This document shows, one piece after another, positions 5,913-12,732 of a DNA stretch of 12,746 nucleotides. The stretch is from an uncultured Sulfurovum sp. (GTDB lineage Bacteria > Campylobacterota > Campylobacteria > Campylobacterales > Sulfurovaceae). Positions within the stretch are counted from its first letter, which is position 1. Every line of letters begins with the position of its first letter. The stretch spans positions 1-12,746 of the forward strand of contig CACVAR010000384.1 of NCBI GenBank assembly GCA_902727905.1, in the 5' to 3' direction. Position numbers and translations under genes: made by a program. The notes under the pieces were generated by a model. That model was given only the letters and a program-made list of their open reading frames with translations, was not told the origin of the DNA and ran no database searches.

Positions 5913-5928
5913 ACTTTCTCCTTTTTTT
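5906..5928 (+). terminator. Intrinsic terminator of ffs
   Basis: AAGGAG (5906-5911) pairs with CTCCTT (5918-5923) around a 6-nt loop, with a run of seven T at 5922-5928. The left arm is also the 3' strand of the SRP RNA closing helix, so the two structures compete. Confidence 0.85.
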
Positions 5929-5967
5929 ACTTTCTTGATGATTATCAATTTTATTTTATATTAGCTA

Positions 5968-5976
5968 TGCTAGAAT
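5968..5976 (+). promoter_or_regulatory. Extended -10 promoter upstream of the PilJ-domain gene
   Basis: TGC-TAGAAT is an extended -10 match 32 bases before the ATG at 6008; transcription would start near 5983. No -35 box is evident. Confidence 0.4.
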
Positions 5977-6007
5977 TTATTAAAATTTATTATATAGGGT
6001 CATTTTT

Positions 6008-6898
6008 ATGAAAATAACATTCCAAAAAGCATTATTAGTGTTAATGATATCAAGTACAACACTTGGGGCTACAAATCAGTTAGATTTTTCATCATTGGTA
6101 GATGAGTTTATGGATGAGAGTAATGTTTTAAAAAAGACTATCAATCTATCTGGTAAACAAAGAATGTTAACACAATACATGTCAAAATTGGTAATACAAA
6201 TTCAACTTAATGTTCAAAAAAAAGAGAGTGCTGTGAAGCTAAAAGAATTAGCTTCTCTCTATGATACAACGTTAAAAGCATTCAAAAATGGTGACAGTAA
6301 GATGGGTATATCAAAAGCTACTAATAAAGAAGTTTTAGCACAAATTATTAAAATTGAAAAAGAATGGCAAGAATTTTCTCTACATATAGAAAATATTGCT
6401 AAAGGCAAAGATAATGGAAAATCATTTAAATATATTATGTCAAAGAATGAAGAACTTTTAAAGCTCTCTAATGGATTAGTAGAAGCTTATGAATCATCTA
6501 ATACATCTTCAAATTATCTTGAAAAATCTAGATTAAGAGTAGTTAATGTTGCTGGTAGGCAGCGTATGTTGACACAAAAAATGACAAAAGAAAAACTTTT
6601 ACTTTTACGAGGTGATAAAAGCTTTAGCCCTAAGTTGTTGAAGACAATAAAACTTTTTGATGACTCTTTAAAAGCCTTAATAAAAGGAGATGTAGGTCAA
6701 CATATTACTAAAGCTACCAATGAGAAGATTGCGAAGCAACTCAATGTAGTTTCTAAAATGTGGAGTGAATTAAAACCTTTATATGAAAAAGAAAAGAACT
6801 CTGCGAAAGAAATGGCAGTTATTATTTCTAAGAATACATTACTTTTAAAAGAGATGAATACAATGGTTCAGTTAAGTGAAACAGAAGTTGAATATTAA
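6008..6898 (+). CDS. Periplasmic protein with two tandem PilJ-type sensor domains
   Basis: A 296-aa secreted protein. The N-terminus has a lysine at positions 2 and 7, a hydrophobic core and a likely cleavage near residue 20-22 (TTLGA); no further membrane helix follows. Two copies of the type IV pili methyl-accepting (PilJ_N) domain are visible: INLSGKQRMLTQYMSK (45-60) followed by KAFKNGD...ISKATNKEV...KEW (90-120), and VNVAGRQRMLTQKMTK (179-194) followed by KALIKGD...ITKATNEKI...KMW (222-252). The repeated QRMLTQ helix and the KATN-E-Q-W pattern show an internal duplication. In known proteins this domain is the sensory part of chemoreceptors or NarX-like kinases, where the AGRQRML helix contacts the ligand. 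Here no HAMP, kinase or methyl-accepting part is present, so it may be a soluble binding partner of another receptor. The ATG is 8 bases after AGGG. It lies alone after ffs. Confidence 0.85.
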   Translation: MKITFQKALLVLMISSTTLGATNQLDFSSLVDEFMDESNVLKKTINLSGKQRMLTQYMSKLVIQIQLNVQKKESAVKLKELASLYDTTLKAFKNGDSKMGISKATNKEVLAQIIKIEKEWQEFSLHIENIAKGKDNGKSFKYIMSKNEELLKLSNGLVEAYESSNTSSNYLEKSRLRVVNVAGRQRMLTQKMTKEKLLLLRGDKSFSPKLLKTIKLFDDSLKALIKGDVGQHITKATNEKIAKQLNVVSKMWSELKPLYEKEKNSAKEMAVIISKNTLLLKEMNTMVQLSETEVEY

Positions 6899-6900
6899 AT

Positions 6901-7980
6901 TTAACTTTCATCGTTAATTACTACCCATTCATAAAAGGGTAATGCTTCAAAAACTATATTTTCAATTCTAAATTCAAAATGTGTTCCAACCGTTATTATA
7001 TAGACTTTTTTAATGTTTTGTTTTTTATAAGTGCTAAATCTATTATGAGCTTTTTTCCAGAAACTTTCTTCATTTTCAAATGGAGTAGGGAGTATTAGTT
7101 GGTCGAAGTGTGTTAGGTAAGCATTTATACCAAAGGATTTAAAAGGGACTTGATGTTTAACTAAAGAGAGTGCGACCATGGTCTCAAATTGTTTAGGAAA
7201 GCCCTGTGTTAGTGTTAAGTATTTTGCGAGTGCAAAGTCAAAGAAAAGTAGTTTTTTTTGTTTAGGGTTTTCTATGTCGTGAATGAAAGTTATAATACCT
7301 TTTTCAGTAAAAGATTTTATTTGTTTATAGATTAAATCTTTTGAAATTTTATAACGCTCTTTTGCATGGGTATAGAGTTGAAAGGTTGTAACGGTAGCCC
7401 CATTAAAATGTGCCAATACCCCTAGTAATTTCTGTTCTGATTCATTGAAGTGACTTAATATGAAGTTTAAAAATAGCTGCTCTTTTGGTGTTGAGTGAAT
7501 GGCAAGGGCAGGTAATGTACCTTGACGTAGAAAATGATTAAATATTTGTTTTTCTGTTCCTCTTTTCTGAAAAGAAAAAAACTCCTCATAATCTAGTAGG
7601 GGTAATTCTAGTTTTTCAATCTCTTCATCATATTCATAGTAACTGGATGAAAGAATGATAAGTTGTTTAAGCTTAGGTAATACTTCAAAATATTCATGCT
7701 CGTAATGATCCAGCACTAAGTAGTCAATATTATTAGCATTAATAAAGCCTTGAACATCTTCCTCCATAATATCACGAAAAGCAAATTTTGGATCTTGAAA
7801 ATCAATATACAAAACATTTTCAGAATCGTAATTCATGAGATAGTCAAGTACTAAAGAAGTTTTACCTGAAGCTGGAGATCCATAGATAAAGATTTTTTCT
7901 TTATTGGAGATATTAAATTTTCTTGGATGATAGTTGTCAATTTCATTGTTTCGATCATAAAAGTATTCTAGTAGCTGCAT
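6901..7980 (-). CDS. AAA_14/DUF4143-type ATPase
   Basis: A 359-aa cytoplasmic P-loop ATPase. The Walker A motif is GSPASGKT (34-41), a Walker B-like strand is YLVLDHYE (87-94, D91), and a sensor-like LIILSSS lies at 107-113. LPLLDYEEFFSF (126-137) and FLRQGTLPAL (150-159) match the family pattern just after the ATPase core. A winged-helix-like stretch follows (about 180-235), then a C-terminal region (about 265-350) with alternating beta strands (LILP, VYIITVG, FRIENIVFEALPF) like the degenerate PD-(D/E)XK domain usual in this family. I begin it at ATG 7978-7980, which has AAAGAG six bases before it; the open frame continues to a TTG at 8112 but that extension has no ribosome site and would run through the palindrome and promoter region. 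Function of this family is not settled. It ends 2 bp from the convergent PilJ-domain gene. Confidence 0.8.
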   Translation of the reverse strand: MQLLEYFYDRNNEIDNYHPRKFNISNKEKIFIYGSPASGKTSLVLDYLMNYDSENVLYIDFQDPKFAFRDIMEEDVQGFINANNIDYLVLDHYEHEYFEVLPKLKQLIILSSSYYEYDEEIEKLELPLLDYEEFFSFQKRGTEKQIFNHFLRQGTLPALAIHSTPKEQLFLNFILSHFNESEQKLLGVLAHFNGATVTTFQLYTHAKERYKISKDLIYKQIKSFTEKGIITFIHDIENPKQKKLLFFDFALAKYLTLTQGFPKQFETMVALSLVKHQVPFKSFGINAYLTHFDQLILPTPFENEESFWKKAHNRFSTYKKQNIKKVYIITVGTHFEFRIENIVFEALPFYEWVVINDES

Positions 7981-8014
7981 GGTGAACTCTTTATTAATTT
8001 TAGAAAGAATATCA

Positions 8015-8037
8015 TATTTCCTTTTAAAAAGGAAATA
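8015..8037. repeat. 23-bp palindrome between the ATPase gene and the S10 operon
   Basis: TATTTCCTTTT (8015-8025) and AAAAGGAAATA (8027-8037) are exact reverse complements around a single A. It lies 34 bases upstream of the ATPase ATG and about 60 upstream of the proposed S10 promoter. With a one-base centre it is better suited to binding a dimeric protein than to forming an RNA hairpin. Confidence 0.65.
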
Positions 8038-8093
8038 AAATAACATTTTAGACAAAAAATAGCATAAAATACACCTCCAATAAAAGTAAATAT

Positions 8094-8102
8094 TGATACA
8101 AT
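8094..8102 (+). promoter_or_regulatory. Candidate extended -10 promoter of the S10 operon
   Basis: TGA-TACAAT is an extended -10 match; no -35 box lies 16-18 bases upstream. Transcription would begin near 8109. An alternative TAAAAT at 8065-8070 would start the transcript near 8077 and include the whole candidate leader structure. Confidence 0.45.
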
Positions 8103-8105
8103 TCG

Positions 8106-8190
8106 GCTCCAAAATTTAGTTAGGAGCTAAAAGTCCATGTGAAAACATCGATTGCTAGTAACCTAACGAGTTCTTTATAAGGTAAATTAA
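8106..8190 (+). promoter_or_regulatory. Structured leader of the S10 operon
   Basis: Two pairings compete for the same bases: GCTCC (8106-8110) with GGAGC (8123-8127), and GTTAGG (8119-8124) with CCTAAC (8162-8167). The second encloses a small hairpin ATGT-GAAA-ACAT (8137-8148) capped by a GNRA tetraloop. TAAGG (8178-8182) is the rpsJ ribosome binding site. An autoregulatory leader is inferred by analogy with L4 control of the E. coli S10 operon; no sequence match to that leader is seen. Confidence 0.4.
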
Positions 8191-8502
8191 ATGGAAAAAA
8201 TTAGACTTAAGCTTAAAGCTTATGATCATCGTGTTTTAGACAGATCAGTTGCTTCTATTGTAGAAGCTGTTAAACGTACAGGTGCTGAACTTAGAGGGCC
8301 AATCCCAATGCCAACTAAGATTAAAAAGTACACTGTTCTTAAATCTCCTCACGTTAACAAAGATGCGAGAGAGCAATTTGAGATTAGAATTCACGGAAGA
8401 ATGATTGATATTGTTTCAGCTACTTCGGACACTATAGATTCACTTATGAAACTAGACCTGGCTCCAGAAGTTGATGTTGAAATAAGATCAATGGATCAAT
8501 AG
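8191..8502 (+). CDS. rpsJ: Small-subunit ribosomal protein S10
   Basis: First gene of the S10 operon. The 103-aa product is the normal length. Recognisable are the start MEKIRLKLKAYDHRVLDRS, the loop PMPTKIKKYTVLKSPHVNK (about 40-58) that reaches into the 30S head, and EQFEIRIHGRMIDI. S10 also acts as NusE, binding NusB and the boxA RNA in antitermination and joining NusG to the ribosome. The ATG at 8191 follows TAAGG by 8 bases. Its TAG stop overlaps the ribosome binding site of rplC. Confidence 0.98.
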   Translation: MEKIRLKLKAYDHRVLDRSVASIVEAVKRTGAELRGPIPMPTKIKKYTVLKSPHVNKDAREQFEIRIHGRMIDIVSATSDTIDSLMKLDLAPEVDVEIRSMDQ

Positions 8503-8511
8503 GAGTAGATG

Positions 8512-9093
8512 ATGGAATTTATTATTGAAAAAGTAGGTATGAGCAGAACTGTTACCGTACCAAGTGTTCCTGTAACACTTTTAAAAGTTATCGAAACTAA
8601 AGTATGTGAAGTGCGTGAAGATGGTAAAGCACTTGTGTCTTACCACAGCAGCAAGAAAATCAATAAAAGTATCGAAGGTCAACAGGCTAAATTCGGTATC
8701 GACAAAGAGTTTAACAAGTTCATGACAATTGAAGTTGCAGAAGGTACAGAATCTGGAGATTATTCTACAGAAGTACTTGCTAGCGCTGAATTGGTTAAAA
8801 CTTCTTTAAACACTAAAGGTCGTGGTTTTTCAGGTGGTATGAAGCGTCATAACTTCGGTGGTGGACCAGCATCTCATGGTCATAGATTTGGTAGAAGAAT
8901 TGGTTCAATCGGTAATGCTGAGTGGCCAGGTCGTGTACAACGTGGTAAAAAAATGCCAGGTCAGTACGGAAATACTCAAGTTACAGTTAAAAATGATGTT
9001 ATTTCATTTGATGCTGAAAATGGAATCTTAGTATTAAAAGGTTCAATCCCTGGTCACAATGGTGCACGTGGATTGGTAAGGATTGTTAAATAA
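8512..9093 (+). CDS. rplC: Large-subunit ribosomal protein L3
   Basis: L3 is an early assembly protein whose long loop reaches the peptidyl-transferase centre. The 193-aa product is shorter than E. coli L3 (209 aa). Conserved parts are GRGFSGGMKRHNF (about 103-115) and SHGHRFGRRIGSIGNAEWPG followed by GKKMPGQYG (about 121-153); the Gln of the final GQ, near residue 151, matches the one methylated by PrmB in E. coli. Two ATGs occur in a row at 8509 and 8512. The second is chosen because AGGAG (8501-8505) is then six bases away rather than three, and the family begins MEF/MEY. The stop overlaps the rplD start by one base. Confidence 0.97.
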   Translation: MEFIIEKVGMSRTVTVPSVPVTLLKVIETKVCEVREDGKALVSYHSSKKINKSIEGQQAKFGIDKEFNKFMTIEVAEGTESGDYSTEVLASAELVKTSLNTKGRGFSGGMKRHNFGGGPASHGHRFGRRIGSIGNAEWPGRVQRGKKMPGQYGNTQVTVKNDVISFDAENGILVLKGSIPGHNGARGLVRIVK

Positions 9094-9683
9094 TGAGCGC
9101 AACAGTAATTAAAACAAATGACCTTCCAGAGTCATTTTCAGACATTAACCCACATAACCTTTACTTGTATTGTAAATCTTATGCTGCTGGACTAAGAGCA
9201 AATACTGCACAAGCTAAAAACCGTTCAATGGTTCGTGGTGGTGGTAAGAAGCCTTGGGCTCAAAAAGGTGGAGGACGTGCTAGAGCAGGTTCTGTAAGAT
9301 CTCCAATCTTTGTTGGTGGTGGTGTTGCTTTTGGTCCTCAAAACAACCGTAACTACGATCAAAAAGTGAACAAAAAACAAAAGAAATTAGCACTTAACTT
9401 TGCATTAGCAGAGCTTGCAGCTAACGAAAAACTTTTTGTTATGGACAATGTACTGATTGAGTCTGGTAAAGCGAAAGATGCTGCTGCATTTGTAACTGAA
9501 CTTGGACAAAGAGACGTACTTGTTGTTAAAGAACTTATTGATGACAAAACATTCCTTGCATTTAGAAACCTTCAAAATGCATACTTAGTTGAAGCAAATG
9601 AGCTTAACGCATACCTAGCAGCTGCTTATCACTCAGTGGTAATCGAAACGTCTGTTTGGGAAAAATTAACAAAAGAGAACTAA
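9093..9683 (+). CDS. rplD: Large-subunit ribosomal protein L4
   Basis: The 196-aa protein has the globular L4 fold plus the long basic loop (about 43-92) that lines the exit tunnel: NRSMVRGGGKKPWAQKGGG followed by RARAGSVRSPIFVGGG. Mutations in this loop affect macrolide sensitivity in other bacteria. In E. coli L4 represses its own S10 operon; whether it does so here is unknown, though the operon leader is structured. The ATG shares base 9093 with the rplC TAA, so the two genes are translationally coupled. Confidence 0.98.
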   Translation: MSATVIKTNDLPESFSDINPHNLYLYCKSYAAGLRANTAQAKNRSMVRGGGKKPWAQKGGGRARAGSVRSPIFVGGGVAFGPQNNRNYDQKVNKKQKKLALNFALAELAANEKLFVMDNVLIESGKAKDAAAFVTELGQRDVLVVKELIDDKTFLAFRNLQNAYLVEANELNAYLAAAYHSVVIETSVWEKLTKEN

Positions 9684-9684
9684 G

Positions 9685-9966
9685 ATGGCAGATATTACAG
9701 ATATTAAATCAATTTTGTACACAGAAAAAACACTTGCTATGCAAGAAGATGGTGTACTTGTTGTTCAGACCAGTCCAAGAATGACCAAAAATGGTCTTAA
9801 AGCTGTTTTCCAAGAGTACTTTGGTATTAAACCTTTGAGAGTAAATTCTCTAAGAGTTAATGGTAAAGTTAAAAGATTTAAAGGTATTGAAGGTAAAAGA
9901 CCAGACTTGAAAAAGTTCTACGTATTTTTACCAGAAGATGCTAAAATTGATAGTTTAGCAGTGTAG
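9685..9966 (+). CDS. rplW: Large-subunit ribosomal protein L23
   Basis: A 93-aa protein of the tunnel exit, where it is the docking site for trigger factor and for the signal recognition particle, whose RNA is encoded upstream in this window. MADITDIKSILYTEKT and VNSLRVNGKVKRFKGIEGKR (the RNA-binding hairpin, about 54-73) are characteristic. The ATG lies one base after the rplD stop, so it is translated by coupling or reinitiation; no separate strong ribosome site is needed. Confidence 0.97.
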   Translation: MADITDIKSILYTEKTLAMQEDGVLVVQTSPRMTKNGLKAVFQEYFGIKPLRVNSLRVNGKVKRFKGIEGKRPDLKKFYVFLPEDAKIDSLAV

Positions 9967-9976
9967 GGAGCATACG

Positions 9977-10804
9977 ATGGCAATTAAATCATATAAACCA
10001 ACCACAGCAGGGCGTAGATATATTACTAACCTTGACTCTGGCGATATTACAGCTAAAGCTTCAGTTAGAAGTCTTTTGAAAAAACTTCCACGTTCAGCTG
10101 GTAGAAACTCAAATGGTAGAATTACCTCTCGTCACAGAGAAGGTGGAGCTAAAAAACTTTACAGAATTATTGACTTTAAAAGAAACAAGTTTGGTGTTGA
10201 AGGAACAGTAGCTACTGTTGAGTACGACCCATACAGAACTTGTAGAATTTGTCTTGTTAAATATACTGATGGTGATAGAAGATATGTTCTTCAAGCTAAA
10301 GGTATGAGCGTTGGTGACAAAATCATGTCAGCAGAGTCTGGTCTTGATATTGTGACTGGTAACTGTATGAAGCTTAAATCGATTCCTGTTGGAACACTGG
10401 TACATAACATTGAACTTAATGTTGGTCAAGGTGGTACTATGGCACGTTCAGCTGGTGGTTATGCTCAGATTATGGGTAGAGATGGTAAATACGTTTCTTT
10501 AAGACTTCCATCTGGTGAGATGAGATATGTTCTTGGTGAATGTTTAGCAACAATCGGTACTGTTGGTTCAGAAGACTGGGCAAACGTTGTTGGTGGTAAA
10601 GCTGGACGTCAAAGACATAGAGGTATCAGACCACAAACTAGAGGATCTGCGATGAACCCAATTGATCACCCACACGGTGGTGGTGAAGGTAAGACTAACT
10701 CGGGTAGACATCCAGTTTCTCCATGGGGTATGCCTACTAAAGGTTACAAAACTCGTAAGAAAAAATCAAGTGATAAGTTAATTATCTCTAAGAGAAAGAA
10801 GTAA
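9977..10804 (+). CDS. rplB: Large-subunit ribosomal protein L2
   Basis: The 275-aa product is full length. L2 helps join the subunits and supports peptidyl transfer. The family hallmark NPIDHPHGGGEG occupies 227-238; H231 corresponds to the E. coli His229 that is important for activity. The N-terminal part has the RRYITNLDSGDI and SRHREGGAKKLYRIIDFKR motifs and the C-terminus ends in a basic tail (RKKKSSDKLIISKRKK). AGGGAG before the ATG overlaps the end of rplW, with a 10-base gap between genes. Confidence 0.98.
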   Translation: MAIKSYKPTTAGRRYITNLDSGDITAKASVRSLLKKLPRSAGRNSNGRITSRHREGGAKKLYRIIDFKRNKFGVEGTVATVEYDPYRTCRICLVKYTDGDRRYVLQAKGMSVGDKIMSAESGLDIVTGNCMKLKSIPVGTLVHNIELNVGQGGTMARSAGGYAQIMGRDGKYVSLRLPSGEMRYVLGECLATIGTVGSEDWANVVGGKAGRQRHRGIRPQTRGSAMNPIDHPHGGGEGKTNSGRHPVSPWGMPTKGYKTRKKKSSDKLIISKRKK

Positions 10805-10813
10805 GGGTAAGTA

Positions 10814-11089
10814 ATGGCAAGATCAACTAAAAAAGGTCCATTTATAGATGACCATTTAAGAAAAAAAGTTCTTAAGGCTAAAGAAGAGGGTTCTCACAAA
10901 CCAATCAAAACTTGGTCAAGAAGATCAGTTGTTTTCCCTGACTTCATTGGTTTAACAATTAATGTACATAATGGTAGACAATTTGTACCTGTATTTATTA
11001 CAGAAAATCACGTAGGTTACAAACTGGGTGAATTCGCACCAACTAGAACATTTAAGGGCCATAAAGGTTCTGTTCAGAGAAAAGGGTAG
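10814..11089 (+). CDS. rpsS: Small-subunit ribosomal protein S19
   Basis: A 91-aa protein of the 30S head that pairs with S13 near the A-site finger. MARSTKKGPFIDDHL, TWSRRSVVFPDFIG and HVGYKLGEFAPTRTFKGH are all conserved. GTAAGGGTAAG just before the ATG gives a ribosome site overlapping the rplB stop; the gene gap is 9 bases. Confidence 0.98.
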   Translation: MARSTKKGPFIDDHLRKKVLKAKEEGSHKPIKTWSRRSVVFPDFIGLTINVHNGRQFVPVFITENHVGYKLGEFAPTRTFKGHKGSVQRKG

Positions 11090-11091
11090 TT

Positions 11092-11418
11092 ATGAGTAAA
11101 GCAGTATTAAAATTTACAAGAGTAGCACCTAACAAAGCTAGAATGATTGCCAGAGAAGTTCAAGGTATGAACGCTGAACTTGCACTTGCATCATTAGAAT
11201 TTATGCCTAACAAAGCAGCAAGATTAATTTCTAAAGTAATTGCATCTGCAGTTGCAAATGGTGATTTTGAACCAGAAGAAGTTGTAATTACATCTTGTAG
11301 AGTTGATAAAGCATCTGTGATGAAGAGATTTAGACCAAGAGCTAGAGGTACTGCAAGTAGAATCTTAAAGCCTACGGCACACATCATGGTAGAAGTAGCA
11401 AAAGCAGAGGAAGCATAG
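11092..11418 (+). CDS. rplV: Large-subunit ribosomal protein L22
   Basis: A 108-aa protein whose extended beta hairpin (about 74-96, including MKRFRPRARGTASRI) lines the exit tunnel opposite the L4 loop and is a known site of macrolide-resistance changes. The hairpin here is of normal length and shows no insertion or deletion. FTRVAPNKARMIAREVQG is the usual N-terminal rRNA-binding part. The gene starts two bases after rpsS; AAAGGG at the end of rpsS is its ribosome site. Confidence 0.97.
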   Translation: MSKAVLKFTRVAPNKARMIAREVQGMNAELALASLEFMPNKAARLISKVIASAVANGDFEPEEVVITSCRVDKASVMKRFRPRARGTASRILKPTAHIMVEVAKAEEA

Positions 11419-11419
11419 T

Positions 11420-12118
11420 ATGGGTCAAAAAGTTAATCCTATAGGTCTTAGACTTGGAATCAACAGAAACTGGGAATCAAGATGGTTTCCTAAAAAAGAG
11501 AGAACGGCAGCATTTATTGCTGAAGATTACAAATTAAGAAAATATTTGAAAAAAGAGCTTTTCTATGCTGGTGTTTCTAACATTATCATTGAAAGAACAG
11601 CTAAGAAAGTAAGAATTACGATTGTAACTGCTAGACCTGGTATCATTATTGGTAAAAAAGGTGCAGATATTGAGAAGTTAAAAACGACTTTAAATAAAAT
11701 GTTCAAAAAAGATATTTCTCTTAACATTAAAGAAGAAAAAAGAGCTCAAGCTTCTGGTCAATTAGCTGCTGAAAACGTAGCTACTCAACTTGAAAGACGT
11801 GTTGCTTTTAGACGTGCAATGAAAAAAGTTATTCAAGGTGCATTAAAATCTGGAGCAAAAGGAATTAAAGTTTCTGTATCTGGTAGACTTGGTGGGGCTG
11901 AGATGGCGAGAACTGAGTGGTACCTAGAGGGTAGAGTTCCTCTTCATACACTTAGAGCTAAAATCGATTACGGTTTTGCTGAAGCTAATACTACTTACGG
12001 AATCATTGGTATTAAAGTTTGGATTTTCAAAGGTGAAGTTCTTGCTAAAGGTATTCAAGCTGAGCCGAAAGAAGAAAAAAGAGGTGGTCGTAAGCCACGT
12101 CAAAAGAGAGGTGAATAA
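11420..12118 (+). CDS. rpsC: Small-subunit ribosomal protein S3
   Basis: The 232-aa protein forms part of the mRNA entry channel and, with S4 and S5, the ribosomal helicase. MGQKVNPIGLRLGI starts the protein, a type II KH domain follows with PGIIIGKKGADI (G78-K-K-G81 is the GxxG loop), and the C-terminal domain has SGRLGGAEMARTEWY. The basic tail (KEEKRGGRKPRQKRGE) is as usual. It begins one base after the rplV stop. Confidence 0.98.
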   Translation: MGQKVNPIGLRLGINRNWESRWFPKKERTAAFIAEDYKLRKYLKKELFYAGVSNIIIERTAKKVRITIVTARPGIIIGKKGADIEKLKTTLNKMFKKDISLNIKEEKRAQASGQLAAENVATQLERRVAFRRAMKKVIQGALKSGAKGIKVSVSGRLGGAEMARTEWYLEGRVPLHTLRAKIDYGFAEANTTYGIIGIKVWIFKGEVLAKGIQAEPKEEKRGGRKPRQKRGE

Positions 12119-12120
12119 TC

Positions 12121-12546
12121 ATGTTAATGCCTAAGAGAACGAAATACCGTAAGGTAATGAAGGGTCGTAACAGAGGTAAGTCATTTAATGGAAACAAGAT
12201 TGAATTTGGTGAGTATGCACTTAAGGCAACATCTGCTGGTAGAATTAACTCAAGACAAATTGAAGCTGCCAGAATTACCATGACACGTGAAATGAAAAGA
12301 ATGGGTAAATCTTGGATTAGAGTTTTCCCTGATAAGCCTCTTACAAGAAAGCCTCTTGAGACAAGAATGGGTAAAGGTAAAGGTGCAGTTGAAGAATGGG
12401 TAATGAATATTAAGCCAGGAAGAATTGTATTTGAAGTAGCTGGTGTACCTGAAGAGGTTGCACGTAAATCATTAACACTTGCTTTACACAAACTTCCATT
12501 CCAATGTAAAATTATCGCTGCGAAGGATAGTAATGAAATATACTGA
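12121..12546 (+). CDS. rplP: Large-subunit ribosomal protein L16
   Basis: A 141-aa protein next to the A-site tRNA, needed for late 50S assembly. MLMPKRTKYRKVMKGRNRG, RQIEAARITMTREMKR and the ETRMGKGKGAVEEWV loop (about 80-94) are conserved; the Arg near residue 82 aligns with the arginine hydroxylated in E. coli L16. It begins two bases after rpsC and its end overlaps the start of rpmC by 14 bases. Confidence 0.98.
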   Translation: MLMPKRTKYRKVMKGRNRGKSFNGNKIEFGEYALKATSAGRINSRQIEAARITMTREMKRMGKSWIRVFPDKPLTRKPLETRMGKGKGAVEEWVMNIKPGRIVFEVAGVPEEVARKSLTLALHKLPFQCKIIAAKDSNEIY

Positions 12547-12721
12547 TATTCAAACTAAAACAGTTGAGGAATTAACAGCTATGTTAAAAGAAAAGAAGTT
12601 AGAGCTTTTTGGTCTTAAGGCAAAGCAAAAAACAATGCAACTTACTAATACTAGTGAGTTAAGAGTAGCGAAAAAAGATATCGCTAGAATTCAAACAGCT
12701 ATTACAGCTGCTGCGAAGTAA
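12533..12721 (+). CDS. rpmC: Large-subunit ribosomal protein L29
   Basis: A 62-aa two-helix protein at the tunnel exit beside L23. I start it at ATG 12533, after AAGGA at 12523-12527; the frame is open further upstream but that part lies inside rplP and does not resemble L29. MKYTDIQTKTVEELTAMLKEKKLELFGLK and the later ELRVAKKDIARIQTAI are the expected helices. The 14-base overlap with rplP in another frame implies coupled translation. Confidence 0.96.
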   Translation: MKYTDIQTKTVEELTAMLKEKKLELFGLKAKQKTMQLTNTSELRVAKKDIARIQTAITAAAK

Positions 12722-12732
12722 GGGGTGCGAGT

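Noticed and set aside
5935..5948. TTGAT-GATT-ATCAA as a Fur-like box before the PilJ-domain gene
   Set aside because: Only a 5-bp dyad and a poor match to the 19-bp Fur consensus; no iron-related gene nearby.
8072..8078. CACCTCC, identical to the anti-Shine-Dalgarno end of 16S rRNA
   Set aside because: A 7-base match upstream of the likely transcription start, with no other sign of an RNA gene.
7981..8112. 44-codon N-terminal extension of the ATPase to a TTG start
   Set aside because: The extension runs through the 23-bp palindrome and the S10 promoter, is hydrophobic unlike the rest of the protein, and lacks a ribosome site.
8509..8511. First of two adjacent ATG codons as the L3 start
   Set aside because: Only three bases from AGGAG; the second ATG has better spacing and matches the family N-terminus.
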